From Algibacter miyuki (GTDB lineage Bacteria; Bacteroidota; Bacteroidia; Flavobacteriales; Flavobacteriaceae): 64,000 nt of DNA. The position numbers were made by a program, and so were the translations under genes. The notes below the pieces were generated by a model. It did not search any database and had not been told where the DNA came from. It was given only the letters and a program-made list of their open reading frames with translations. Of this stretch, positions 9,209 through 17,813 are shown piece by piece; position 1 is the stretch's first letter, and every line of letters begins with the position of its first letter. The stretch lies in NCBI RefSeq assembly GCF_042427745.1, contig NZ_JBHMFA010000005.1. The stretch is one strand, 5' to 3'.

Positions 9209-9954
9209 GTCTTGTTCTTTCAGGTGGTGGCGCTCGTGCAAACGCACATATTGGAGCGTTACAAGCTTTAAATGAAAATGGAATTTACCCCAGCCATCTT
9301 TCTGGTGCTAGTGCAGGAGCGCTAATTGCAGCCCTTTATTGCAGCGGCTATAAGCCTTTGGAAATATTAGAATTATCAAAAAGTCAAGCCTTTTTAAATA
9401 TCTTTAAAATCGGTTTTCTAAACAAAGGACTTACCGAAATGACACGGTTAAAATCCTTCTTAAACAATCATATTAAAAGTGATTTTTCAGAATTAAACAT
9501 ACCGTTATCTATTTCGGTAACTAATCTAAATATTGGTAATAATGAAATTATGTCTTCTGGATATATCATCGATGTTATTGCCGCATCTTGCGCCGTGCCC
9601 TTATTGTTCAAACCGGTAAGCATTAATAATTATTTGTATGTTGATGGTGGTTTACTTAATAATTTTCCGGTAGAACCGCTTTTAGAAACCTGCCATAAAA
9701 TTATTGGTGTTAGCGTAAACGAGCACCATATTAATAATAAGATAAAAGGGCCGTTACAAGTCACTGAACGTTGCCTGCAACTCGCTGTTTGGAACACCGT
9801 ACAGGAACGCATTAATAAATGTAACGCGACCGTACTAATTGATAAACACCTTGAGTATACCATGTTTTCTATTAAAAAATCTCAAGAATTATTTCAGATA
9901 GGTTATGACAGCACTATGGCAAATATGGATACTATTTTGAAGTCGTTAGATTAA
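9187..9954 (+). CDS. Patatin-like phospholipase
   Basis: A 255-residue patatin-family hydrolase of the RssA/YlbK type. It has the nucleophile elbow GASAG (Ser in GxSxG) and the dyad aspartate in DGG (DGGLLNNFPV). The oxyanion-hole loop reads GGGARANAHIG where GGGxRG/KG is usual, so one glycine is replaced by alanine. No signal peptide is present, so it is probably cytoplasmic or membrane-associated, acting on phospholipid acyl esters. The start overlaps the end of the MgtC-like gene, so the two are probably co-translated. Confidence 0.9.
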   Translation: MVEKKKIGLVLSGGGARANAHIGALQALNENGIYPSHLSGASAGALIAALYCSGYKPLEILELSKSQAFLNIFKIGFLNKGLTEMTRLKSFLNNHIKSDFSELNIPLSISVTNLNIGNNEIMSSGYIIDVIAASCAVPLLFKPVSINNYLYVDGGLLNNFPVEPLLETCHKIIGVSVNEHHINNKIKGPLQVTERCLQLAVWNTVQERINKCNATVLIDKHLEYTMFSIKKSQELFQIGYDSTMANMDTILKSLD

Positions 9955-10091
9955 ATTCAAAATAATAACTCCTTATTTTTTCATCTATTTGAAGAAATAA
10001 CTAACCATAATAAAATCTACAGATTGGGATAAAAAAATAACATCAATCACAATATTCATCCAAATTATCAATTTACAAAGCACGGTATCAT

Positions 10092-10099
10092 TACCTTTG
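10092..10099 (+). promoter_or_regulatory. -7 promoter box (TACCTTTG) for the SDR-like gene
   Basis: TACCTTTG followed by C fits TAnnTTTG and lies 49 bases before the ATG at 10149. The next bases (gcaaattattttttat) closely resemble those after the 4310 promoter, so the two promoters share an extended similarity. Confidence 0.5.
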
Positions 10100-10148
10100 C
10101 GCAAATTATTTTTTATATCAACCATTTTACGATATAACGTTTACACAT

Positions 10149-11711
10149 ATGCCTGAAAATCAGAATAAAAACGATAACCATAGGATTATTTCAGAAGAAG
10201 AAATAAACCAATGCATTGCTGTTTTAGAACAATTAAATGCAGATACGAACCAAATGTTTGAGCTTCCTGAAGCGCAACGAAATGCTTTATTTAAAGCGTC
10301 AGGAATGCTATCTCGCCCGAATCGTGACGAATTTCAACGCCGACGAAAAGATGCTAAAAAGGCTGCAAAACGTAAAATGATTGCTAAAGATAAACATGCT
10401 AGAAAATCTACAGGTATTCGTTCAGCACGGGAATCGGCTTTATTTGTGGCTCCTAAATTATTAGCCGCAGCAGCCATATCAGAAGATACTCCAGAATTAG
10501 AATCTCCTAGAAACTGTTACGTTTGTAAAACCGTTTTTACAAAATTGCATCATTTTTACGACACCATGTGTAGCGATTGTGGCGATTTAAACTATGCCAA
10601 GCGTTTTCAAACCACTGATTTAAACGGTCAAGTAGCTGTAATTACAGGGTCACGTTTAAAAATTGGATACCATATTACTTTAATGTTATTGCGTTCTGGG
10701 GCTACCGTTGTGGCTACTACGCGTTTTCCTGCCGATTCGGCCATTCGCTTTTCTAAAGAAGACGACTATAAACAATGGAGCGACCGTTTACATATTCATG
10801 GGCTTGATTTACGCCATATTCCGAGTGTGGAAATTTTCTGTAATTACATTGAACAAAAATACGATCGCTTAGATATTTTAATCAATAACGCCGCACAAAC
10901 CGTTCGTCGTCCATCTGGTTTTTATTTCCATCTAATGGAAAACGAAAAATTACCTGTAGACCAATTACCAAAACTAGCGCAAACTTTATTAAACGACCAT
11001 GTAAGTTGCTTGCAAGAATTGTCAGATTTAAGTGTGTCCACCAATAAAACCAGTAAAAACAATGTACTACCTGTAACTTGGCACGGTCCAGAACCAGGAA
11101 TTGGTTTGCGTAATTCAGCCGAATTATCTCAAATTCCATATAGTTTTGACAATTCATTACAAACCTCAGAAGTTTTTCCGGAAGGGCAATTAGATGCCGA
11201 TTTACAACAAGTAGATTTAAGAAAAACCAACAGCTGGCGTTTAAAACTAGGGCAAATTGAAACTACCGAAATGGTAGAGGTACAGCTTGTAAATGCCGTA
11301 GCACCTTTTGTGTTATGCAACCGTTTATCAAATTTAATGATGAAGGAAAACACAGGAAAGAAACATATTATAAACGTTTCGGCTATGGAAGGGAAGTTCC
11401 ACAGGTTCAAAAAAGTAGACCGTCATCCACATACAAATATGGCAAAAGCGGCCTTAAATATGCTTACACACACCTCGGCAGCCACCTTTGCTAAGTCGGG
11501 AATTTACATGAATGCGGTAGATACAGGATGGGTAACTGATGAAGATCCGGTAGAATTATCGAAGAAAAAGGTAGATGTACACGATTTTCAACCACCATTA
11601 GATATTGTTGATGGTGCCGCGAGGGTAATGGATCCGCTTATTGACGGGATTAATACCGGAAAACATTGGTCGGGTAAATTTTTAAAAGATTATTTTCCTA
11701 TAGATTGGTAG
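10149..11711 (+). CDS. SDR-fold oxidoreductase-like protein with N-terminal zinc-ribbon-like extension
   Basis: A 520-residue protein. Residues 1-115 are helical and basic (RRKDAKKAAKRK). Around residues 120-150 there are two CxxC pairs (CYVCK and CSDCGD) that could bind zinc. From about residue 160 a short-chain dehydrogenase Rossmann fold begins with ITGSRLKIGYH in place of TGxxxGxG, followed by NNAAQT and NVSAMEG. The usual YxxxK catalytic pair is altered: the segment reads HTNMAKAALNM, so threonine stands where tyrosine is expected. Insertions of about 100 residues lie between the two halves. It may be a catalytically altered or regulatory SDR. The pathway is unknown. Confidence 0.82.
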   Translation: MPENQNKNDNHRIISEEEINQCIAVLEQLNADTNQMFELPEAQRNALFKASGMLSRPNRDEFQRRRKDAKKAAKRKMIAKDKHARKSTGIRSARESALFVAPKLLAAAAISEDTPELESPRNCYVCKTVFTKLHHFYDTMCSDCGDLNYAKRFQTTDLNGQVAVITGSRLKIGYHITLMLLRSGATVVATTRFPADSAIRFSKEDDYKQWSDRLHIHGLDLRHIPSVEIFCNYIEQKYDRLDILINNAAQTVRRPSGFYFHLMENEKLPVDQLPKLAQTLLNDHVSCLQELSDLSVSTNKTSKNNVLPVTWHGPEPGIGLRNSAELSQIPYSFDNSLQTSEVFPEGQLDADLQQVDLRKTNSWRLKLGQIETTEMVEVQLVNAVAPFVLCNRLSNLMMKENTGKKHIINVSAMEGKFHRFKKVDRHPHTNMAKAALNMLTHTSAATFAKSGIYMNAVDTGWVTDEDPVELSKKKVDVHDFQPPLDIVDGAARVMDPLIDGINTGKHWSGKFLKDYFPIDW

Positions 11712-11732
11712 ACCATATCTATTAATTGGCAC

Positions 11733-11740
11733 TATCTTTG
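11733..11740 (+). promoter_or_regulatory. -7 promoter box (TATCTTTG) for the cold shock gene
   Basis: A perfect TATCTTTG lies 37 bases before the ATG at 11778. This leaves a leader of about 30 bases, much shorter than the leader of E. coli cspA. Confidence 0.6.
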
Positions 11741-11777
11741 ACTACTAATAAGTAATTATTAAATACATTATAATATT

Positions 11778-11969
11778 ATGAGTAAAGGAACAGTAAAATT
11801 TTTCAACGATGCTAAAGGTTTCGGATTTATCACTGAAGAAGGCGTAGACAAAGATCATTTTGTACACATTTCAGGATTAGTAGACGAGATTCGTGAAGGC
11901 GATGTTGTTGAATTTGAATTACAAGAAGGAAACAAAGGACTAAATGCAGTTAACGTAAAAGTTATCTAA
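11778..11969 (+). CDS. Cold shock domain protein (CspA family)
   Basis: A complete 63-residue cold shock domain: KGTVKFF at the start, RNP1 KGFGFI, RNP2 DHFVHIS, and the closing GNKGLNAVNVKVI strand. It binds single-stranded RNA or DNA as a chaperone that melts secondary structure and supports translation, especially after temperature downshift. A -7 box lies upstream and a strong terminator downstream, so it is a single-gene transcript. Confidence 0.96.
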   Translation: MSKGTVKFFNDAKGFGFITEEGVDKDHFVHISGLVDEIREGDVVEFELQEGNKGLNAVNVKVI

Positions 11970-11992
11970 ATATATACTTCAAGTTTTTAAAG

Positions 11993-12025
11993 AGCCCATC
12001 AATTTAGTTTGATGGGCTTTTTTTG
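11993..12025 (+). terminator. Intrinsic terminator of the cold shock gene
   Basis: Perfect 10-bp arms agcccatcaa (11993-12002) and ttgatgggct (12009-12018) with a six-base loop, followed by seven T. It also lies just beyond the end of the convergent tolC-like gene. Confidence 0.92.
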
Positions 12026-12032
12026 TTTTAAT

Positions 12033-13421
12033 TTATAGCTTGTTCAATGTTCTTAATAAATTTGTTTTGCTCATACAAACTTGATATTCCGAATCATTTT
12101 TTTTCAATTCGTTTTCTATTAATTTTACCCCCCTATAATTCACAAGAAATAGTGAGCCTTCACCCAAACTAAATTTACGTTCTTCGCTTCTCATTAGTTG
12201 CTTGTAATTCTCTACAAGATCTAATAGAATTTTATACTGCGCTTTATACGATTCAATCTCCTGTATTGTTGCAAGCACTTTGTTTTTCAAACTCACTCTT
12301 GTGGTTGCAATATCAAAATTGATGTCTTTTAATTTGAGTTTCGCTAATTTCAAATCGGCACGTTCTTTTCTTAAAAACAGAGGAATGCTAATATTTAACC
12401 CACTTTTATAATCCGCTGTATTAAAACTATTTATCGCCTGATATTCAGTAGTCAAAAAATTATATTGCAAATTCACTTTAGGTAATAAATTATTTGTTTT
12501 TAAGCGTTTATCAACTGTTAGAATTGCTTTTTTAAATTGTAATTCTTGCAGTTTTGGGTGGTTCTCAATTAAGCTTTCATTACTATTTAAAATTGAACTA
12601 TTTAAAACCAAATCAATAATTTTAATAGTATTGATATCAGGAGTGATGGTTTCGTTTAACTCCAAAGGCAAATTATTTTCCAGCCAAACAAAATTTGATA
12701 ATTCCAACGTTGATTTCACATATCCAATTTTAGATTTTTCAAAATTAAGCTGCCTCGTTTTTAAATTTATGCTAGCCTCCAAAGTATCTACTGCCGGTTT
12801 ATCGCCTGCAAAGAAACTTTTTTTTACATTACCTAATTGCATTTGTGCATTTCCAACATAATCTTGATGCACCATTTTATCTTGATAACTTTTTAACCAA
12901 TAAAAATAAGAAGAAATGGCGCTGTATAAAATGTCATTGATAACAAATTCCTGTTTTGCCACGGCTTGCTTAGTATAAATTTTAGCCTGTTTTAAAGTCG
13001 CCATTCGCTTATTAGTGAGCAAGTCTTTAGCAAGAGGAATCGATATGCCGGCACTATATAATCCGCCTTCCGGGGTGTTGTACTCCGGGTTTAGATATTT
13101 GCCGTTATTATCATCATAATTTGTTTTCAACTCAATACCATACCAAGTTGGAATTTTAAAAGCCGCATTCAACTTATCGTAATACTCAGTGTCTTTAAAC
13201 TTTTTTCTGCTATAATCAACTTCTAATTTAGGGTCGAAAGCACCACGAGCTTTTAATAGTTTTGCTTCGCTTTCTGTGGTAATAAGTTCGGCTTGCTTAA
13301 CTATTGGGTGATACTTTTTCACGTAACCCAAATATTCCTCCAAAGTTAAAACCGTCTCATTGGTTTGCGAAAAACTTAAGGACACCATTAAAACCAACAT
13401 TATAAATATAAGGTTCTTCAT
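12033..13421 (-). CDS. TolC-family outer-membrane efflux protein
   Basis: A 462-residue TolC-like channel subunit. A Sec signal peptide (MKNLIFIMLVLMVSLSFSQ) is followed by LTLEEYLGYVKKYHP, the usual first-helix pattern, and two outer-membrane-efflux repeats with long coiled-coil stretches. It forms the outer-membrane duct for the inner-membrane ABC/HlyD pair encoded directly upstream. Its first base overlaps the stop of the hlyD-like gene, so translation is coupled. It is the last gene of the tetR-ABC-hlyD-tolC operon. Confidence 0.9.
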   Translation of the reverse strand: MKNLIFIMLVLMVSLSFSQTNETVLTLEEYLGYVKKYHPIVKQAELITTESEAKLLKARGAFDPKLEVDYSRKKFKDTEYYDKLNAAFKIPTWYGIELKTNYDDNNGKYLNPEYNTPEGGLYSAGISIPLAKDLLTNKRMATLKQAKIYTKQAVAKQEFVINDILYSAISSYFYWLKSYQDKMVHQDYVGNAQMQLGNVKKSFFAGDKPAVDTLEASINLKTRQLNFEKSKIGYVKSTLELSNFVWLENNLPLELNETITPDINTIKIIDLVLNSSILNSNESLIENHPKLQELQFKKAILTVDKRLKTNNLLPKVNLQYNFLTTEYQAINSFNTADYKSGLNISIPLFLRKERADLKLAKLKLKDINFDIATTRVSLKNKVLATIQEIESYKAQYKILLDLVENYKQLMRSEERKFSLGEGSLFLVNYRGVKLIENELKKNDSEYQVCMSKTNLLRTLNKL

Positions 13422-14782
13422 TAGGTTTTCTTTTTATCTTTTGAATCTTCATTTTCCCCTCCCGATTTGTAATAATTAGGCGGGAAGCTGTTTATTTGTC
13501 TCCACATTTCAAACCAAATAGGCACATCATTCAATAGTGCAATAGTTTTAGCTCCCGAACCTACACGTATCTCTTCAGGCCAAGGAATATCTTTATCATC
13601 AGGTGCTAACAACACTCGATATTTTCCGTTACTACTTATAAATTTTTCCATCGCTACAATTTTAGCGGCATACGTACCATAGGATACATTTGGCCATCCG
13701 CTAAACACTAAAGCCGGCCAACCATCAAACTGAACTTGTACTTTTTCTCCAGCATGTAGCAAAGGCAAATCTATAGGGCGCACAAACATTTCTACTGCTA
13801 AATCGTAAGTTGAAGGCATAATATTTACTAGTTTTTCACCCTCCTTAAAAGATTCTCCAATCCCAGACCTAATGGCTTTATTTATATAACCATTCTGTGG
13901 AGCGGTAACAAATAAAAGGCTACTACGTTTTTGATAATTTGCTAGATTGGTTTCTAATTTTGACACTTGAGCTTCTGTGTCATAACCGCTAGATTGCGCC
14001 GTAAATAGGCTGCTTTCCGCTTTAGCTATTTTATCATCATAAGTTGCTTTTAGAGTTGAAATGTACAAATTGGCATTTATAACATCATTTTTGGTACTTA
14101 AATATTTGTTCTGTTGTGAAATTAATTTAGCTTCAGACTCTTGTAGCTTAGATCGTTTTTCTTCAACATCTTTAACAGCTTTCAAACCTTCTTCTTGCAG
14201 CGCTATAGTACGTTCGTATTGAATTTTAGCAATATCATTTTTTATTTTGACAGCCTCTAAATCCATACTATCGGTTTTCACTTTTAACTCGGCTTGTAAA
14301 AATTTATTTCTAGCTTGTTCTAGTTTTAAATTACGTTCTTGTTGTAAAGCCACAATTTGATTTCTATATGACGTTTCTTTATTTTTATAAGCTTCTACAG
14401 AAGACGATTTTGATGCCAGTTGATTACCTGTTCTTTCGGCTAATTTCTCATCAAAATAATCACTTTTAATTTCTGAAATACGTAAAATGGTATCTCCTTT
14501 ATTTACAAAATCACCTTCTTGAACAAACCATTCTTCAATACGTCCAGGTATCGATGACTGTAATGTTTGCGGACGCTGGTTTAATTTTAAGGTGGTTACA
14601 ATACCATCACTCGTGATGTTTTGCGTCCACGGTAAAAAAAGTATAATGACCATAATTACTGAAAACGCTATCAGAAATTTATTAAATCGTTTATGGTATT
14701 CCTTTGTAAAAATATCTTTACCTGATTTAAACTTTTTTAAGTCAACATATTCCGAAACTCTATTGTTTGATATATTTAACAT
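13421..14782 (-). CDS. HlyD-family membrane fusion protein
   Basis: A 453-residue periplasmic adaptor. It has a cytoplasmic N-terminus, one membrane helix (about residues 35-53), then a split lipoyl-like domain (RIEEWFVQEGDFVNKGDTIL) and a long coiled coil (about 110-290) rich in Glu, Lys and Gln. The second lipoyl half (FVTAPQNGYINKA) is followed by a beta barrel to about residue 430. This is the HlyD/EmrA layout bridging an inner-membrane ABC protein to TolC. It begins three bases after the ABC gene ends. The cargo is not encoded next to it. Confidence 0.92.
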   Translation of the reverse strand: MLNISNNRVSEYVDLKKFKSGKDIFTKEYHKRFNKFLIAFSVIMVIILFLPWTQNITSDGIVTTLKLNQRPQTLQSSIPGRIEEWFVQEGDFVNKGDTILRISEIKSDYFDEKLAERTGNQLASKSSSVEAYKNKETSYRNQIVALQQERNLKLEQARNKFLQAELKVKTDSMDLEAVKIKNDIAKIQYERTIALQEEGLKAVKDVEEKRSKLQESEAKLISQQNKYLSTKNDVINANLYISTLKATYDDKIAKAESSLFTAQSSGYDTEAQVSKLETNLANYQKRSSLLFVTAPQNGYINKAIRSGIGESFKEGEKLVNIMPSTYDLAVEMFVRPIDLPLLHAGEKVQVQFDGWPALVFSGWPNVSYGTYAAKIVAMEKFISSNGKYRVLLAPDDKDIPWPEEIRVGSGAKTIALLNDVPIWFEMWRQINSFPPNYYKSGGENEDSKDKKKT

Positions 14783-14785
14783 AAC

Positions 14786-16450
14786 TTATAATTTATTAAC
14801 CATATTTCCATTACTTAAAGTAATGTGCTTGTTACATTTTTGTTTCCAGCTTGCATTGTTACTTACCACAACTAAACTCCAAGGTTGCGAAGCATCTGTA
14901 AGAAAATCTACAATTTTTTTGGCCTCCACTTTGTTAAAATGGTCTAATGGATCTTCCAGAATTAATATTTTGGGCTGTTTTACAATAGCACGTGCTAAAA
15001 TTATTTTTTTTGTAATATTATTAGCAATTTGGATTCCTTCAGGCTTTAACAAGGTGTTTAACCCTTGAGGTTGTTGCTTTAAAAAAGCCGTTAAACCAAT
15101 GCTTTCAAAGGTGCTATAAATGGATTCGTCACTAATATCTTTATTTCCAAAAGTGATATTTTCTCTTATGGAACCTTCGAAGGGTGTCTCAATAGCCAAT
15201 AACAACCCTAAATTAGAGCGATATTCACTCATAAAAAGACTTTCTATGGATAAATTATTCACATAAATATAGCCCGAAGTTGGTGATAGCACCCCCGAAA
15301 TAAGCTGTAATAAACTTGATTTTCCTGAACCACTCTGACCTTCAATAATAATTCGGTCAGTAGGTTCAATTGTAAATGAAATAGCATTCAAAATAGGAGT
15401 ATGGCGCTCCTCAACACGATAAGATACATTCTGAAATTCAACACTTAAAGGACTTCCTGCTTTTATTAATTCTCCTGTTTGAGACTCGATGGGTTTATCT
15501 ATAACTTGACCTAATTTCTCGATGGAGGTTAAAATATCATAGAATGATTCTAAGCCAATAATAAGTTTTTCAACAGAATTAATAACTAAAAGTATAATAA
15601 TTTCGGCAGCAACAAACTGACCAATATTCATACGTTGATCTAATACTAAATATCCTCCAATTAACAAAAGCCCGGCAGTAACCAATACCTTAAAACCAAT
15701 CATTTGTACAAATTGAATAGCCAAAACTTTAAAGTGCTTTTCTCTTGAAACTAAATATTCTTCAACGAGGTCATCACTTTTTTTCATGGCTAAGCTTGTT
15801 TTACCTGAGAGCTTAAAACTAATAACCGTTCGTGAAATTTCTTGTAACCAATGTGCTACTTTATATTTTAATTTGGATTCTTTTAAACTTGTTTCTAACC
15901 CATTTCTAGCGGTATATTTAAACACGATATATATTAAAAGAATCAACAATATGCCGAAAATAATAAAGAAGCTATGGTAAAATGATAGTAAAATGAGGGC
16001 GAAAATAATTTGTAAAAAGGCAGAAGGCACATCTATTAAAATTTTACTTAAACCTTTCTGAATGGTTAAAGTATCGAAAAACCGATTAGCTAACTCAGGT
16101 AGGTAATATTTACGCAATTCACTCATTTTTATCTTCGGAAAACGATAGCTGAGTTCTAAAGAAGCTCGGGTAAAAATACGCTGCTGAATAGTTTCTATAA
16201 TACGCATTTGCATAAAACGAAGCATACCCGAAAAAGCCACACCAGCAGTCACTAACATAGATAAAACAATCCATGAGGTAGACATTTGCGCACCTTGAAT
16301 TAAGTTGATAATGGCCTGAATACCTAATGGTAACGACATAGCCACGATACCTTCGAACACGGCATAATATCCAATTTGAAAAATATCTTTACGATCTAAT
16401 TTAAGTAAACCTAAAAAACGTTTCCAGGGCGTAAGTGTTTTATTTTCCAT
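14786..16450 (-). CDS. Type I-like ABC exporter with degenerate ATPase domain
   Basis: A 554-residue fused exporter half: six membrane helices (about 25-310), then a nucleotide-binding domain. Walker A is intact (GQSGSGKSS), but the other motifs have decayed. The Q-loop region reads LLLAIETPF without glutamine. The ABC signature LSGGQ is replaced by IANNI (EGIQIANNITKK). Walker B ends ILILEDPL, with D and E swapped relative to DE. The H-loop histidine is Asn (VVVSNN). No N-terminal C39 peptidase is present. It may bind but hardly hydrolyse ATP as a homodimer. It overlaps tetR by 11 bases. Role: export of an unknown molecule with HlyD and TolC. Confidence 0.88.
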   Translation of the reverse strand: MENKTLTPWKRFLGLLKLDRKDIFQIGYYAVFEGIVAMSLPLGIQAIINLIQGAQMSTSWIVLSMLVTAGVAFSGMLRFMQMRIIETIQQRIFTRASLELSYRFPKIKMSELRKYYLPELANRFFDTLTIQKGLSKILIDVPSAFLQIIFALILLSFYHSFFIIFGILLILLIYIVFKYTARNGLETSLKESKLKYKVAHWLQEISRTVISFKLSGKTSLAMKKSDDLVEEYLVSREKHFKVLAIQFVQMIGFKVLVTAGLLLIGGYLVLDQRMNIGQFVAAEIIILLVINSVEKLIIGLESFYDILTSIEKLGQVIDKPIESQTGELIKAGSPLSVEFQNVSYRVEERHTPILNAISFTIEPTDRIIIEGQSGSGKSSLLQLISGVLSPTSGYIYVNNLSIESLFMSEYRSNLGLLLAIETPFEGSIRENITFGNKDISDESIYSTFESIGLTAFLKQQPQGLNTLLKPEGIQIANNITKKIILARAIVKQPKILILEDPLDHFNKVEAKKIVDFLTDASQPWSLVVVSNNASWKQKCNKHITLSNGNMVNKL

Positions 16451-17123
16451 CTACCGAAAGGGCTTTTATTGCTAAATCTGTAAAAAACTCAGTAAGCAAA
16501 TGTTCATCATTACAATTTGTAATCGACTTAAAATGTGTTTTAACAAAATGCTCTTGTAATGCACCTTCAACAATAGAAGACGCTAAGCTTAATGGGTACT
16601 TATAATCTGTGTTATAATCTGAAATAATTCCCGAAAAACGATGTACAACCCTTTTATAAGGCATAAAAAAACCATCTTTATTTTCGGCATCCACATTTTT
16701 AGTTAAATAAGATTTAGAGTTTTCATAAATCACAATTTTATTAAGCAGCATTTGGTTAATGTGGCTATAATTACTGTCCTGCTTTGTAATTCGGGTAAGC
16801 ACCTCAATAGCTTTTTTTAGCTTATCTTCTGGATTACTTATACTATAGGTTTCTATAACAAGTTGATACTCGATCCAACTCCAATACCAAGATGTTAGGT
16901 AGAGTAGTAAGTTGTGCTTATTTTCAAAATAGCGATAAATTGAACTTTCATTAGTACCAATATGTTTTCCAAGCTTTTTAAAATTAAAATCTTCAAAACC
17001 CATATTTTCAATAAGAACAATGCTGTTTTCAATAATTTTAATCCCGAGTTTAGACGATTCAGGATCTTTAATATAAATGCCCTCAGGCAATTCAATCTTA
17101 AATTTAGAGAGTAATTCTTTCAT
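16440..17123 (-). CDS. TetR-family transcriptional regulator
   Basis: A 227-residue regulator from the ATG at 17123. A frame-matched TTG at 17144 falls inside the -7 box and is rejected. An N-terminal helix-turn-helix (about residues 40-75) carries FNFKKLGKHIGTNESSIYRYF, matching the TetR pattern. The rest is a helical ligand domain. It heads the operon and overlaps the ABC gene, so it probably autoregulates the exporter genes. Inducer unknown. Confidence 0.88.
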   Translation of the reverse strand: MKELLSKFKIELPEGIYIKDPESSKLGIKIIENSIVLIENMGFEDFNFKKLGKHIGTNESSIYRYFENKHNLLLYLTSWYWSWIEYQLVIETYSISNPEDKLKKAIEVLTRITKQDSNYSHINQMLLNKIVIYENSKSYLTKNVDAENKDGFFMPYKRVVHRFSGIISDYNTDYKYPLSLASSIVEGALQEHFVKTHFKSITNCNDEHLLTEFFTDLAIKALSVDGK

Positions 17124-17141
17124 AATTAAAACTATTTTGCG

Positions 17142-17149
17142 CAAATATA
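17142..17149 (-). promoter_or_regulatory. -7 promoter box (TATATTTG) of the exporter operon
   Basis: On the minus strand the box reads TATATTTG followed by C and lies 18 bases before the tetR ATG at 17123. Transcription would begin roughly 12 bases before the start codon. Confidence 0.6.
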
Positions 17150-17310
17150 ATAGTATTACTATTAAAAAAAAGTGTTTACGATAAAAATCAGCTTCAAAAG
17201 AGTATTTAATTCGCCTATTTACTACAATAATTTATTTCTAAGGAATGCTTTCTAAGCCAAATTGAATACAAAAAAATCACTATCCTACATCAATAAACCA
17301 CAAAATCATT

Positions 17311-17332
17311 CGTATTTTTAAGAAAAAATACG
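17311..17332 (+). promoter_or_regulatory. Inverted repeat just before the guanine deaminase ATG
   Basis: Nine-base arms cgtattttt (17311-17319) and aaaaatacg (17324-17332) end eight bases before the ATG at 17340. The site could be an operator for a purine-responsive regulator or a hairpin that limits ribosome access. No regulator gene for it is adjacent. Confidence 0.4.
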
Positions 17333-17339
17333 TTTAAAA

Positions 17340-17810
17340 ATGTGCAAAGAAAAATATATGCAAGAGGCTGTTAACGCCGCTTTAAAAGGAATGAAAAACA
17401 ACGAAGGCGGACCATTTGGCTGCATTATTGTTAAAGATGGTGAAATTGTAGGTCGTGGAAATAATAAAGTTACTTCCACCAACGATCCCACGGCACATGC
17501 CGAAGTAACTGCCATTCGTGATGCCTGTAAAAATCTCGGATCGTTTCAATTAAACGGTTGTGAAATTTACACCTCATGTGAACCTTGCCCAATGTGTTTA
17601 GGGGCTATTTATTGGGCTAGACCGGATAAGGTTTACTACGGCAGCAACCAAGTAGATGCCGCAAATATTGGATTTGACGATGAGTTTATATATAAAGAAA
17701 TTCCTTTACCTTACGAAAAAAGAAGTATTCCTTTTGAGCAATTAGCACGAGAAATCGCATTAGAGCCTTTTGAGGAATGGACTAAAAAAATGGATAAAAC
17801 CGAATATTAA
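17340..17810 (+). CDS. guaD: Guanine deaminase (cytidine deaminase fold)
   Basis: A 156-residue zinc deaminase, the same length as Bacillus subtilis GuaD. It has the zinc site THAE-type motif (AHAEVTAIR) and PCPMC (SCEPCPMCLGAI), plus the GuaD-like C-terminus after GFDDEFIY. It deaminates guanine to xanthine. The next two genes encode xanthine dehydrogenase, only four bases away, which supports guanine over tRNA adenosine or cytosine as substrate. Cytoplasmic. A tRNA-adenosine deaminase would carry different flanking motifs. Confidence 0.88.
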   Translation: MCKEKYMQEAVNAALKGMKNNEGGPFGCIIVKDGEIVGRGNNKVTSTNDPTAHAEVTAIRDACKNLGSFQLNGCEIYTSCEPCPMCLGAIYWARPDKVYYGSNQVDAANIGFDDEFIYKEIPLPYEKRSIPFEQLAREIALEPFEEWTKKMDKTEY

Positions 17811-17813
17811 AGT

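Noticed and set aside
14592..15068. 158-codon plus-strand frame across the hlyD/ABC junction
   Set aside because: It runs antisense to two well-supported genes and has no recognisable protein features.
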